From an uncultured Shimia sp. (lineage in GTDB: Bacteria; Pseudomonadota; Alphaproteobacteria; Rhodobacterales; Rhodobacteraceae), in the NCBI RefSeq assembly GCF_947493595.1, contig NZ_CANLRL010000001.1, positions 620,001 through 684,000 of the forward strand: DNA of 64,000 nucleotides, read 5' to 3'. Both the position numbers and the translations under genes were made by a program. The notes under the pieces are model-generated. The model was not told the origin of the DNA and did not search any database. It saw only the letters and a list, made by a program, of their open reading frames with translations. Shown here one piece after another: positions 42,002 through 50,117 of the stretch (position 1 is the first letter of the stretch; every line of letters starts with the position of its first letter).

Positions 42002-42221
42002 TGAAGATTTCCTCGGTCAGAATTTGTACTGCGCGTGATCTATAACGATTCTAAAAACTGACGCAATGCTGCAAAGTCGAAACATCTTTTGAGGGTGCGG
42101 GAAACCGCTGATCTGGCAGGGATTTGACCACATATGCATAGCTGCTTTGCATTTCTGGTAGTGGCGGGCGGGAACTCTTATGTTACACAGCGCAAACCCA
42201 AGTTGGCCGGAGGACCATCAG

Positions 42222-43172
42222 TTGCGTGATTTGAAGTTGCCAGAGCAGCGCCACCCAGAGAAGGCGCACCGCAAGGACAATGCTCAGCCTAGAAAACCCA
42301 AGTGGATTCGCGTCAAAGCGCCAACCGGTGACGGCTATAACGCCACCCGCAAAATCATGCGGGAAAACAACCTGACCACGGTGTGTGAAGAGGCCGCGTG
42401 CCCAAACGCCGGCGAGTGTTGGAGCCAAGGCCACGCCACTATGATGATCATGGGTGAGATTTGTACCCGTGGCTGTACATTCTGTAACATCGCAACGGGT
42501 AAACCAGACACATTGGATGTGTTTGAGCCGGGCCGTGTGGCGGAGGCGGTGAAGAAGCTGGATCTGAACCACGTGGTGATCACCTCTGTGGATCGAGACG
42601 ATCTGGAAGACGGTGGCGCGGAGCATTTTGCGCAGACCATTCGCGCGGTGCGGCACCGGTCTCCGAAGACCACGATTGAAATCCTGACCCCAGATTTCCT
42701 GAAGTGTAAGCCTGAGGTGCTGGAAGTGGTGGTGGAAGCGCGTCCCGACGTGTTCAACCACAACCTTGAAACCGTGCCGGGCCTCTATCCGCAGGTACGC
42801 CCTGGTGCGCGGTATTTCCACTCACTGCGTCTGTTGCAGCGGGTGAAAGAGATGGATCCGTCGATCTTCACCAAATCCGGCATCATGGTTGGGCTGGGCG
42901 AGGACAAGCAGTCTGTTCACCAGGTTATGGAAGATATGCGCGCAGCAGACATCGATTTCCTGACCATTGGCCAGTATTTGCAGCCTACACCAAAACACCA
43001 CGGCGTGGACCGCTTTGTGACACCGGAAGAGTTCAAGAGCTATGAGACGGCTGCATTTGGCAAAGGTTTCTTGATGGTGTCGGCGACGCCCCTCACACGC
43101 TCGTCTTACCACGCGGGTGATGATTTTGCGAAGCTGCGGGACGCGCGGGAGGCGCAATTGGCCAAGGGCTGA
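42222..43172 (+). CDS. lipA: Lipoyl synthase, TTG start
   Basis: A 316-aa radical-SAM enzyme that inserts two sulfurs into octanoyl groups. The frame opens at ATG 42180, but TTG 42222 has a perfect GGAGG eight bases before it and gives [16 protein letters not shown], the normal N terminus of alphaproteobacterial LipA. The auxiliary cluster motif is [12 protein letters not shown], the radical-SAM motif [13 protein letters not shown], and the C-terminal cluster-ligand Ser is in TRSSYHAGD. All expected residues are present. It is followed by a repeat copy and a terminator. lipB is not adjacent. Confidence 0.96.
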   Translation: MRDLKLPEQRHPEKAHRKDNAQPRKPKWIRVKAPTGDGYNATRKIMRENNLTTVCEEAACPNAGECWSQGHATMMIMGEICTRGCTFCNIATGKPDTLDVFEPGRVAEAVKKLDLNHVVITSVDRDDLEDGGAEHFAQTIRAVRHRSPKTTIEILTPDFLKCKPEVLEVVVEARPDVFNHNLETVPGLYPQVRPGARYFHSLRLLQRVKEMDPSIFTKSGIMVGLGEDKQSVHQVMEDMRAADIDFLTIGQYLQPTPKHHGVDRFVTPEEFKSYETAAFGKGFLMVSATPLTRSSYHAGDDFAKLRDAREAQLAKG

Positions 43173-43189
43173 GGGCGCTTGGTTGGCAT

Positions 43190-43236
43190 GGGGGCGCTGC
43201 CCCCAGACCACCGGGATATTTTGTGTCAAATGAAGA
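43190..43236 (+). repeat. Intergenic palindromic repeat (copy C) after lipA
   Basis: GGGGGC-GCT-GCCCCC is followed by CAGACCACCGGGATATTTTG and a TCAAATGAAG tail, the full plan of the repeat family. It sits between the lipA stop and the lipA terminator, so it is part of the lipA mRNA 3' end. Confidence 0.75.
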
Positions 43237-43238
43237 CA

Positions 43239-43267
43239 GGCGCCGCGGATTGCACGGCGCCTTTTTT
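43239..43267 (+). terminator. Rho-independent terminator of lipA
   Basis: GGCGCCG (43239-43245) and CGGCGCC (43255-43261) form a GC-only stem followed by TTTTTT. The T-run overlaps the last base of the convergent MttB copy 2. Confidence 0.88.
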
Positions 43268-44804
43268 AGTGCGGTAAGTGTATCTTGAAGCGGGTGCGCA
43301 GCGCTTGATCCAGATCGGGAGAAAAACGCGCGACAGACCGTTGTACCAGAATTTGCTCTTTGCGGGATTTGGCTTTCTCAAGCAGATTTGGCTTGCCCAG
43401 CTCGGCCCATTCTTTGGGTGAGGTCCGGTCTCCGAGTGTTGGATACACATGATCTTTCTGCATGCGGCTTAACGTGGCATCCGTGCCCAGATAGTGGCCG
43501 GGACCGTTGAGGCAAACATCGCGAATTTGCTCCAATGCCAAGGTTTCTTCGTCCACCTCGATACCGCGCACAGTGCGCATGGCTTGGCCAATCAGATCAT
43601 CACCGAGGATCAGGCTTTCGTGGCAGAACCCCAGTAGGGATGCGTGCATGCCCGCAGCTTCATAGACCATGTTGAGGCCAGACAAACCTGCCATGACGTT
43701 GGAGCACATCTGCTCCCACCCAGCTTGCATGTCTGGCAGTTTGGAGTCGCTGGCCCCGGCGGCCGCACCGCCAGGCAACCCGTAGAATTTGTGCATTTGG
43801 GCACAGCCAGCAGAGAGCAGGGCTTGTTCGCCCGAGCCAACGCTCATCGCGCCGGTGCGCAGATCGAGACCAAAAGGCCAGGTGCCGCAGATGGCGGGAT
43901 GACCCGGGGCGATGGCGTTCACATAAACAATGCCAGCCAGACATTCGGCAGTGGCTTGCACAATGGCGCCGGCAATGGTGGATGGGGCGGTGGCGCCCGC
44001 CATGCCTGCGGAGAGCAAAAGGATTGGCATGCCGCCGCGAATGCAGGCTTCCATGACCTCGCAGCTTTCTGTGGCAAACTTCATGGGGGGCACCACAAAG
44101 CAGTTTGTGTTGCTGACAAAGGGGCGTGCGCGCCAGGCGTCTTCGTCGCCTGCAATCATATGCAACATCTCCAGCGCGTCAGGAACAAAACCGGGTTCCG
44201 TGAACGACACGCCGACGTGTTTGGTGGTGCCGGAGCAGCAGGCGTAGATGGTGTTGAGGTCCATTTCTTTGTTGTCTGTGATGTCACGGGCGACCATCGG
44301 ACGCTGCAAAAAATGGATGTTGTCGAGCTGATCCGCGATGCGGGCGGCGTCGTGCAGGTCTTGGATCGTGCTGTCGCGGTAGTCTTCTGTGTCAATGTCC
44401 ACCATATGCACCGCAGCGCCCGCTGTGCCAAAATGCACGCGGTTGCCGGAGAGTTGCAGATCATGCTTGGCGTCTCGGCTGTATAAGGTGATGTCCTTGC
44501 ACGCTTTGGCAAGCATGTCATCGACCAAGGCACGGGGGAAGCGCAGGCGGCCATCGTCGCCCAGAATGGCTCCTGCGGCGGTCAGGATGTCGATGCCGGA
44601 TTGCGGTGCGTCAGCGAGGCCAATTTGCTCCAAAGCGTCCAACGCGGTTTCGTGGATGCGCTGCATATCGCGATCTGTGAGCGGCTTGTACTGGCCGCCT
44701 TCCATACCGGCGCGGATCGGGCGGATGTCCTGAGATAGGGGGGCTGCGCGGGCGGCGCGACGGGCGGAGCGGCCGCCGGAGCGGCGGGGAGATTGTGCAT
44801 TCAT
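43266..44804 (-). CDS. MttB-family methyltransferase, non-pyrrolysine (copy 2)
   Basis: A 512-aa paralog of the 38224 gene, also without an in-frame amber codon. The N terminus is again basic (PRRSGGRSARRAARAAP). Conserved blocks are HFGTAGAAVHMVDIDTEDYRDS, FVSNTNCFVVPPMKFATESCEVMEA, LLSAGMAGATAPSTIAGAIVQATAECLAGIVYVN and GGAAAGASDSKLPDMQAGWEQM. The substrate is probably a methylated or quaternary amine. An aminotransferase gene lies upstream on the same strand, and a 27-codon basic small ORF with a good ribosome site lies in the 228-base leader. Confidence 0.87.
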   Translation of the reverse strand: MNAQSPRRSGGRSARRAARAAPLSQDIRPIRAGMEGGQYKPLTDRDMQRIHETALDALEQIGLADAPQSGIDILTAAGAILGDDGRLRFPRALVDDMLAKACKDITLYSRDAKHDLQLSGNRVHFGTAGAAVHMVDIDTEDYRDSTIQDLHDAARIADQLDNIHFLQRPMVARDITDNKEMDLNTIYACCSGTTKHVGVSFTEPGFVPDALEMLHMIAGDEDAWRARPFVSNTNCFVVPPMKFATESCEVMEACIRGGMPILLLSAGMAGATAPSTIAGAIVQATAECLAGIVYVNAIAPGHPAICGTWPFGLDLRTGAMSVGSGEQALLSAGCAQMHKFYGLPGGAAAGASDSKLPDMQAGWEQMCSNVMAGLSGLNMVYEAAGMHASLLGFCHESLILGDDLIGQAMRTVRGIEVDEETLALEQIRDVCLNGPGHYLGTDATLSRMQKDHVYPTLGDRTSPKEWAELGKPNLLEKAKSRKEQILVQRSVARFSPDLDQALRTRFKIHLPH

Positions 44805-44851
44805 GTGTAGTAAGGTCCTGTAAGGGCTGTCAAAAACGAGTTTTGATGGGC

Positions 44852-44935
44852 TTACGGACGGCCTCGGGCGGCGCGACCACGATCCGCACCAATGGTGCGG
44901 CTCACAAGTTTGATTTTACAGCGCACGCCTTGCAT
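44852..44935 (-). CDS. Possible 27-aa basic peptide upstream of MttB copy 2
   Basis: A short frame starting at ATG 44935 and ending at TAA 44852. GAGGAGAGG ends three bases before the start and gives AGGAG at six-base spacing, a strong ribosome site. The peptide has nine Arg or Lys and one Cys, begins MQGVRCKIKLVSRTIG and ends RGRP. It lies 47 bases before the MttB start, so it could be a leader peptide or a true small protein. I know no family for it. Confidence 0.4.
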   Translation of the reverse strand: MQGVRCKIKLVSRTIGADRGRAARGRP

Positions 44936-45032
44936 TTGCCTCTCCTCTTTCAAGGAGTGTGCGAATCTCTCAGCGCCGCGTCATGTCCAATTGCGACAGA
45001 TGTCGTTTTTGGACAAAACGCGGTTTTGTGCG

Positions 45033-46208
45033 CTACGGCGCCAGCTTTTCGGCGTGATCGGCCAGGGTTTGCAAGGCGGACCTGAAGCGCTCGTCATTGA
45101 CCGTCATTGCGACTCGGATGTGGCCGTGGGCCGAGTGACCAAAGCTTTCGCCGGGCATGGTCGCGATGTGGTGTGTGTCTAAAAGTGAATTGGCAAAAGC
45201 CTCACCCGACAGTCCCGTAGCGCGGATGTCGAGCATGATATACATCGCGCCTTGGGCCGGAATGAGACCAACGGTGCTTTGATTGGACAGGATGTCTTTG
45301 GCAATTTCGCGGCGGCGCTCAAATGGCGCTGCGATCTTTGCTTCCAGGTCTTCGCCTTGTGCCAGAGCAAACACGGCGGCGTCCTGAATAAAGCCGGGCA
45401 CGCCGTAAGTGGTGTGTGTTGCGAGGTTGATCAGATGCGTGATGACTTCTTTGGGCCCAGCGATCCAGCCAATCCGAGAGCCAGTCATGGCGTGAGACTT
45501 GGACATTGAGCCCACCACAAGCGTGCGCTCCGCCATGCCAGGCAGGGCGCGGGGGCTGATGTGCTCGCCTTCCCAGATTTGGGTGTCGTATACTTCGTCG
45601 GAGATCAGCCAGAGGTCATGGTCCTTGCAGACTTGTGCGATGCCGTTGAGGGTGTCGCGACCATAGACCGTTCCGGTGGGGTTGTTGGGCGTGTTGACTA
45701 GGAGTGAGGCAGCGTTTTTGGCGGCTTCTTCGGCGATTTCCTCTGCGCGCGGTTTGAACGCGTTGGAGGCGTGGGTGCGAATTGGAACGGGCTCCGCGCC
45801 GACGCTGCGGATGGTGCCGGGGTAGGTGGCATAATAGGGGTCGATGTAGAGTGCGCGGTCACCCGGTGAGCAGGTGGCGATATGGGCGGCAAACAGCGCA
45901 GACTGACCACCGGGCGTAATCAGGATGTTTTCGCAGGTGGTGGGCACGCCGGTGCGTTCGGTCAGCCGGGCAGCAACGGCTTCGCGCAGGTCTTGCGTGC
46001 CGGGCACCATGGCGTAGCCGGTGTGGCCACCGCGGGCCGATTGATCCATGGCGGTGAGGATGACCGGATCGGTGCGGATGTCGTGTTCGCCGATCGTCAG
46101 TTCGGTCACGTCGACGCCCTCGGCGATCATGCGGCGGGCTTTGTAGAAGACATCCCAGCCGTCGGAGCCGCCGCCGGTGATGTTGGTGATGCGCTGCGAA
46201 AGTTTCAT
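45033..46208 (-). CDS. Class I/II PLP aminotransferase
   Basis: A 391-aa fold-type I aminotransferase of the AspC/AlaT-like subgroup. The PLP Lys is in VVGSMSKSHAMTGSRIGW. Other marks are LTIGEHDIRTDPVI, HTGYAMVPGTQDLREAV, LITPGGQSALFAAH, NTPNNPTGTVYGRD and LISDEVYDTQIW, with the substrate-carboxylate Arg in HGHIRVAMTV. ATG 46208 is chosen because AAGGGAG lies at the right distance. An in-frame GTG at 46217 is less likely. Substrate not determinable. Confidence 0.9.
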   Translation of the reverse strand: MKLSQRITNITGGGSDGWDVFYKARRMIAEGVDVTELTIGEHDIRTDPVILTAMDQSARGGHTGYAMVPGTQDLREAVAARLTERTGVPTTCENILITPGGQSALFAAHIATCSPGDRALYIDPYYATYPGTIRSVGAEPVPIRTHASNAFKPRAEEIAEEAAKNAASLLVNTPNNPTGTVYGRDTLNGIAQVCKDHDLWLISDEVYDTQIWEGEHISPRALPGMAERTLVVGSMSKSHAMTGSRIGWIAGPKEVITHLINLATHTTYGVPGFIQDAAVFALAQGEDLEAKIAAPFERRREIAKDILSNQSTVGLIPAQGAMYIMLDIRATGLSGEAFANSLLDTHHIATMPGESFGHSAHGHIRVAMTVNDERFRSALQTLADHAEKLAP

Positions 46209-46360
46209 GTCCCGCACTCCCTTAAGGTCCTTTGGGCCTCAGGTGGCAGAGAGGGCGCGGACAAGTCAAATTCAATGTCGTGATGCGGGGTATTTCCGTT
46301 GCGGCTATGTCGGGAACGTAGGCCAAGGTGTCGGAAACGGTCCATGTCTTTGCGTGTTTG

Positions 46361-46852
46361 CTAGGCGTTTTTGCCAAGGTCTGACGGGGTGTCGCCCATC
46401 AGATAGCGCGGGCCAGTGCCGCGGGTGCGGGCGCGGTCGTCTGGGTTGTAGAGCTTGCAATTGGACAGGCTGAGGCAGCCACAACCTATGCAGCCGTCAA
46501 GCTGGTCACGCAGTTTGGACATTTGCGCGATACGGGCGTCGAGGTCTTTGCGGAAGCGTTCCGAGATGGCTTGCCAGTCGGCTTTGGTGGGCGTGCGGTT
46601 GGACGGTAGGCTGTTCAACGCCTCGCGGATCTCGGCAATCGAAAAGCCCAAGGATTGAGAGATCATCACAAAGGAAAGGCGGCGGATGTCGGCCCGTTCA
46701 TAACGGCGCTGGCCGGTGTCTGTGCGATGTGGATGCACGATGCCTTCTTCCTCGTAATAGCGGATGGCGGAGGGGGCGAGGCCGGTGCGTTCGGAGATGA
46801 ATCCGATGGTCAAGCCTGTGGGGCGCAGACGAAGTTTTTGTTTCTGTTTCAT
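46361..46852 (-). CDS. soxR: Redox-sensing MerR-family regulator SoxR
   Basis: A 163-aa MerR-type regulator. The N-terminal winged helix (TIGFISERTGLAPSAIRYYEEEGIV) and the dimer helix are followed by the [2Fe-2S] motif CIGCGCLSLSNCKLYNPDD, with four Cys spaced C-x2-C-x-C-x5-C exactly as in SoxR. SoxR activates promoters when its cluster is oxidised by redox-cycling drugs. Here it faces a divergent VOC-DMT pair across a 99-base gap carrying a near-consensus SoxR box, the usual non-enteric arrangement in which SoxR controls detoxification or efflux genes and not soxS. Confidence 0.95.
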   Translation of the reverse strand: MKQKQKLRLRPTGLTIGFISERTGLAPSAIRYYEEEGIVHPHRTDTGQRRYERADIRRLSFVMISQSLGFSIAEIREALNSLPSNRTPTKADWQAISERFRKDLDARIAQMSKLRDQLDGCIGCGCLSLSNCKLYNPDDRARTRGTGPRYLMGDTPSDLGKNA

Positions 46853-46887
46853 TAGATCGCTGTTTTTGTTGAAAAAGAAGTTCTTGT

Positions 46888-46905
46888 AGTGAAGTTAACT
46901 TGAGG
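46888..46905 (+). promoter_or_regulatory. SoxR box between soxR and the VOC-DMT operon
   Basis: AGTGAAGTTAACTTGAGG matches the E. coli SoxR-binding palindrome CCTCAAGTTAACTTGAGG at 15 of 18 positions, with an intact GTTAAC centre and right arm. It lies 47 bases before the VOC start and 36 bases before soxR. It is the natural operator for the adjacent regulator. Confidence 0.85.
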
Positions 46906-46951
46906 AATTAGTCTAAGTCCATCAAGAAATTCAGAGGAAGGACCTAGAGCA

Positions 46952-47326
46952 ATGAAACTGGAACATGTGAACCTGACTGTGCGCGACCCAAAGACCACGG
47001 CGGCGATCCTGTGTGAGCTGTTTGACTGGCAGGTCCGCTGGGAAGGTGAGTCGATCTATGATGGCTACACCGTGCATGTGGGGGACACGGAGAGCTATCT
47101 GGCGCTTTATGCACCACCCAAGGAAATCCAAAACGCGGAAGAAAGCTATTATCGGGCGGGGGGATTGAACCACATCGGAATTGTTGTTGCAGACCTTGAT
47201 ATGGTTGAGGCGCGTGTGAAGGCGGCGGGATTTGTTCCCGGCAGTCACGCGGATTACGAACCAGGAAAGCGGTTCTATTTCGAGGGACCTGACGACGTTG
47301 AGTATGAGGTGATCAGTTATGCCTGA
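46952..47326 (+). CDS. VOC-family protein under SoxR control
   Basis: A 124-aa single VOC domain. The metal-ligand type residues are His in LEHVNLTVRD, His in LNHIGIVVAD and Glu in VEYEVISYA; the Tyr in SYLALYAPP replaces the second ligand. Family members include glyoxalases, dioxygenases and antibiotic-binding or thiol-transferase proteins. The SoxR box in front and the overlapping exporter gene behind (eight bases) suggest binding or conversion of redox-cycling toxic compounds. The exact reaction is unknown. Confidence 0.88.
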   Translation: MKLEHVNLTVRDPKTTAAILCELFDWQVRWEGESIYDGYTVHVGDTESYLALYAPPKEIQNAEESYYRAGGLNHIGIVVADLDMVEARVKAAGFVPGSHADYEPGKRFYFEGPDDVEYEVISYA

Positions 47327-48353
47327 GTTGCAGAAAGCCGGGCCAATTGGCTTGTTGATCTGGTGTGGCACCTTGTTGGGCGTGGGGTTCCCGCTCAGCA
47401 AGCTGTCCGCGGCGGCGGGCGTGCCGCCGATGGTCTGGGCGCTGTTGGTCTCTGTAGGCACCTGTACGGCGCTGTTTCCCTTTGTGGCCTTACGTGGTCA
47501 GTTGAAGCTGCCAAGGGGACAGTTGCTGCGCTACGTGTTGGTAACTGGATTGGTGACCTCGGCCGGGATCAATGTGATGATCTTTGGCTTGGTGCCAAAG
47601 CTGGGCGCGGGTCAGGTGGGCATGATGTTTGCCTTGTCGCCGGTGGCGACTTTGGCGGTGTCTTCGCTGTTTGGCTTAAAAACGCCATCGCGGTTGGGCT
47701 TGCTTGGCATCGGCTTTGGTCTGATAGGCGCCTTGATGGTGGCTTTTGGCCGGGGCGGCGTGCATGGCACGTTGATCTGGTCTTTGGTGGGGCTGACCAT
47801 TCCGCTGATCCTGGCGGCGGGGAATGTGTATCGCACTTTGGATTGGCCAGAGGGTGAGCATCCAATTGCCTTGGCGTTCTGGAGCCAGATGGTGGCGATT
47901 GTGACTTTGGTTGTGGTGATGGTTGCGCGCGGTGACGGGATTGCGCTGCATAGCGTGGCGGCGGTGCCCTGGGCTGCGGCGGCGCAGATGGTGGCGGCGG
48001 CGCTGACCATTCCGGCGTTTTTCCAGCTGCAACGCGTTGGCGGGCCGGTGATGTTGAGCCAGATTGGTTATGTGGCGGCGGCAGTTGGCTTGATTGTGGG
48101 CGTGGCTTTGCTTGGAGAACGCTATGGGCCGGTGAGCTGGATTGGCGCGGCCATCACTGCAGTTGGCATTGCCTTGACCATTCTGGCGCAGTCTGGGCGG
48201 TCAGTCGCGATACCAATGGCCTTCCCGTTGGGACGATTGACGCGGGCAAAGCTGTGGATCGGTGATGCATGTGAGAAGAAACGTGTGCCCAATCAGGCAA
48301 CTTTACTCGCCGCTCGGCGGCAGGCTGTTCTGAAGCTTCTTCGCCAGGCCTGA
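47319..48353 (+). CDS. DMT-superfamily transporter (EamA), SoxR operon
   Basis: A 344-aa ten-helix EamA transporter with a basic cytoplasmic tail of about 50 residues after helix 10 (LGRLTRAKLWIGDACEKKRV and on), longer than usual. Family segments are LIWCGTLLGVGFPLSKL, GQVGMMFALSPVATLAVSSLFGL and GGPVMLSQIGYVAAAVGLIVGVALLGERYG. It overlaps the VOC gene, so both depend on the SoxR-box promoter. Export of a redox-active compound is the likely role, by context only. Confidence 0.88.
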   Translation: MPELQKAGPIGLLIWCGTLLGVGFPLSKLSAAAGVPPMVWALLVSVGTCTALFPFVALRGQLKLPRGQLLRYVLVTGLVTSAGINVMIFGLVPKLGAGQVGMMFALSPVATLAVSSLFGLKTPSRLGLLGIGFGLIGALMVAFGRGGVHGTLIWSLVGLTIPLILAAGNVYRTLDWPEGEHPIALAFWSQMVAIVTLVVVMVARGDGIALHSVAAVPWAAAAQMVAAALTIPAFFQLQRVGGPVMLSQIGYVAAAVGLIVGVALLGERYGPVSWIGAAITAVGIALTILAQSGRSVAIPMAFPLGRLTRAKLWIGDACEKKRVPNQATLLAARRQAVLKLLRQA

Positions 48354-48480
48354 ACTACAATTATGTAAGACACTCCCAGACGGTGGTGCAGTTCTTCTGT
48401 GTCACCGTCAAAACGTGGAACTGGTCAATTCAGAGATGTCGGGCTTGACCGCCGTTCGCGCCGCGCATAGGGTCGCGGCC

Positions 48481-48528
48481 ATGAACACTGTACGCACCAT
48501 TATTATTTGCTGCTGCATTACCTGCTGA
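48481..48528 (+). CDS. Cys-rich leader peptide of cysS
   Basis: A 15-codon frame, [15 protein letters not shown], then TGA, 89 bases before cysS. Four of its last six codons are Cys (TGC TGC TGC ATT ACC TGC), directly in front of the gene for cysteinyl-tRNA synthetase. Stalling at these codons when Cys-tRNA is short would be the sensor of an attenuation system, as in trp and his leaders. AGGG lies 10 bases before the ATG. A TTGACC box at 48445-48450 and CATAGG at 48466-48471 could be the promoter, giving a very short or absent 5' leader. Confidence 0.75.
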   Translation: MNTVRTIIICCCITC

Positions 48529-48599
48529 CATCGTCAGGCGGGCCGTTCTTCTATTTCAAACATGTTTGAGAATTGGTAAGCCCGCCACGGACCAACCGT
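48525..48599 (+). promoter_or_regulatory. Structured RNA region following the cysS leader peptide
   Basis: Three possible stems are nested here. CTGAC-ATC-GTCAG (48525-48537) spans the leader stop codon. GGCGGGC (48537-48543) pairs with GCCCGCC (48580-48586) around an inner TTCAAACATGTTTGAG hairpin. ACGG-ACCAA-CCGT (48587-48599) follows. The first and second stems share base 48537, so ribosome position could shift the fold. No T-run follows, so control would be translational or Rho-linked and not by a simple intrinsic terminator. Confidence 0.55.
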
Positions 48600-48616
48600 G
48601 TGCCGAGGAGCCACTT

Positions 48617-50032
48617 ATGACTGAGATCAAGCTGCACAATACGCTGAAACGCCGCAAAGAGGTGTTTCAGCCGATCGATCCTGAAAATGTGCGGATGTAT
48701 GTCTGTGGGCCGACTGTTTATGATCGCGCGCATATTGGCAATGCGCGGCCTGTGGTGGTGTTTGATGTGCTCTATCGCCTGCTGCGAGAGGTCTATGGCG
48801 CCGAAAAGGTGACCTATGTGCGCAACTTCACTGACGTGGATGACAAGATTAACACGCGGGCGGCGGAGAGTGGGCGCAGCATTGGCGAGATCACGGCGGA
48901 AACCACGCAGTGGTATCTAGATGACATGGGCGCGTTGGGGGCGAAGGAGCCCAACCATATGCCGCGCGCTACACAGTACATCGCCGAGATGATCACCATG
49001 ATCGAGAAGCTGATTACGGATGGCTTTGCCTATGCCCATGACGGCCACGTGTTGTTCCGGGTGCGCAAGTATGACGACTACGGCAAGCTCTCGGGCCGGT
49101 CTGTGGACGACATGATCGCGGGCGCGCGGGTTGAAGTGGCGAGCTACAAAGAAGATCCGATGGATTTTGTGCTGTGGAAGCCATCCGATAACAACATTCC
49201 CGGATGGGACAGCCCTTGGGGGCGCGGGCGTCCTGGCTGGCATATTGAATGCTCGGCCATGTCCTATGAGCTGTTGGGTGCGCATTTTGACATTCACGGC
49301 GGCGGCAACGATTTGATGTTCCCGCACCATGAAAATGAGATTGCCCAGAGCTGCTGCGCCAATGGCGGGCAGCACATGGCGAACTACTGGCTGCACAACG
49401 AGATGTTGCAGGTGGAAGGCAAGAAAATGTCCAAGTCTTTGGGCAACTTCTTCACCGTGCGCGATCTGTTGGATGGCCATGATGGAAATCCGGGTGTGCC
49501 GGGCGAGGTGATCCGTTTTGTGTTCCTGAGCACACATTACGGTAAGCCGATGGACTGGACTGCGAAGAAGGCGGCAGAGGCTGAGGTCACGCTGCGCAAA
49601 TGGCGGGGTTTGGTGGAAGGATCAGAGCCGATTGGCGTGGATCAGCATGTGCTGGACGCGGTGGCGGATGATCTGAACACTGCTGGTGCCCTGGCGCGGT
49701 TGCATGCGATGGCCAAAGAAATCGCCGCCAATCCGCAGAAAGACTGCTTCTATGAGAAGGGGGTCTTCTTGGGCTCGGCTCAGCTGCTGGGTTTGCTGAC
49801 GGATGAATTGGCGGATTGGGTGCAAGCCGGGGATGTTGATTTGGGCGCCTTGGCCGACAAGTTGGCCGCGTTGCGGGCTGCGGCGATGGAGAGCAAGGAT
49901 TTTGCGCCGGTGGATGCGCTGAAGTCAGCCTTGCTTGAGGCCGGTGTCGAAGTTCGTATGAGCAAAGCGGGTGTGGAACTGTCACCAGCCGCGGGATTTG
50001 ACGAGAGTAAGCTGGCAGGACTGCTGGACTAA
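48617..50032 (+). CDS. cysS: Cysteinyl-tRNA synthetase
   Basis: A 471-aa class I synthetase. ATG 48617 lies six bases after GAGGAG; the upstream frame of 17 codons is rejected. The zinc Cys of the first ligand is in [10 protein letters not shown] and the HIGH-type motif is AHIGNARP. Further zinc ligands are in WHIECSAM and HHENE of [18 protein letters not shown]. The KMSKS motif is [11 protein letters not shown]. The C-terminal anticodon domain is of normal length. It is preceded by a Cys-codon leader peptide and ended by a strong terminator, so it is probably its own unit. Confidence 0.97.
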   Translation: MTEIKLHNTLKRRKEVFQPIDPENVRMYVCGPTVYDRAHIGNARPVVVFDVLYRLLREVYGAEKVTYVRNFTDVDDKINTRAAESGRSIGEITAETTQWYLDDMGALGAKEPNHMPRATQYIAEMITMIEKLITDGFAYAHDGHVLFRVRKYDDYGKLSGRSVDDMIAGARVEVASYKEDPMDFVLWKPSDNNIPGWDSPWGRGRPGWHIECSAMSYELLGAHFDIHGGGNDLMFPHHENEIAQSCCANGGQHMANYWLHNEMLQVEGKKMSKSLGNFFTVRDLLDGHDGNPGVPGEVIRFVFLSTHYGKPMDWTAKKAAEAEVTLRKWRGLVEGSEPIGVDQHVLDAVADDLNTAGALARLHAMAKEIAANPQKDCFYEKGVFLGSAQLLGLLTDELADWVQAGDVDLGALADKLAALRAAAMESKDFAPVDALKSALLEAGVEVRMSKAGVELSPAAGFDESKLAGLLD

Positions 50033-50040
50033 GACAAACA

Positions 50041-50069
50041 GGCGTGCGCAGGCAAGCGCGCGCCTTTTT
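50041..50069 (+). terminator. Rho-independent terminator of cysS
   Basis: GGCGTGCGC (50041-50049) and GCGCGCGCC (50056-50064) pair, with one G-T pair, across AGGCAA and run into TTTTTC. Confidence 0.85.
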
Positions 50070-50117
50070 CGTGTGGGCGCTCCGGCCTGCATTTGAGACA
50101 CAGCGGAAGGCCAAGCT

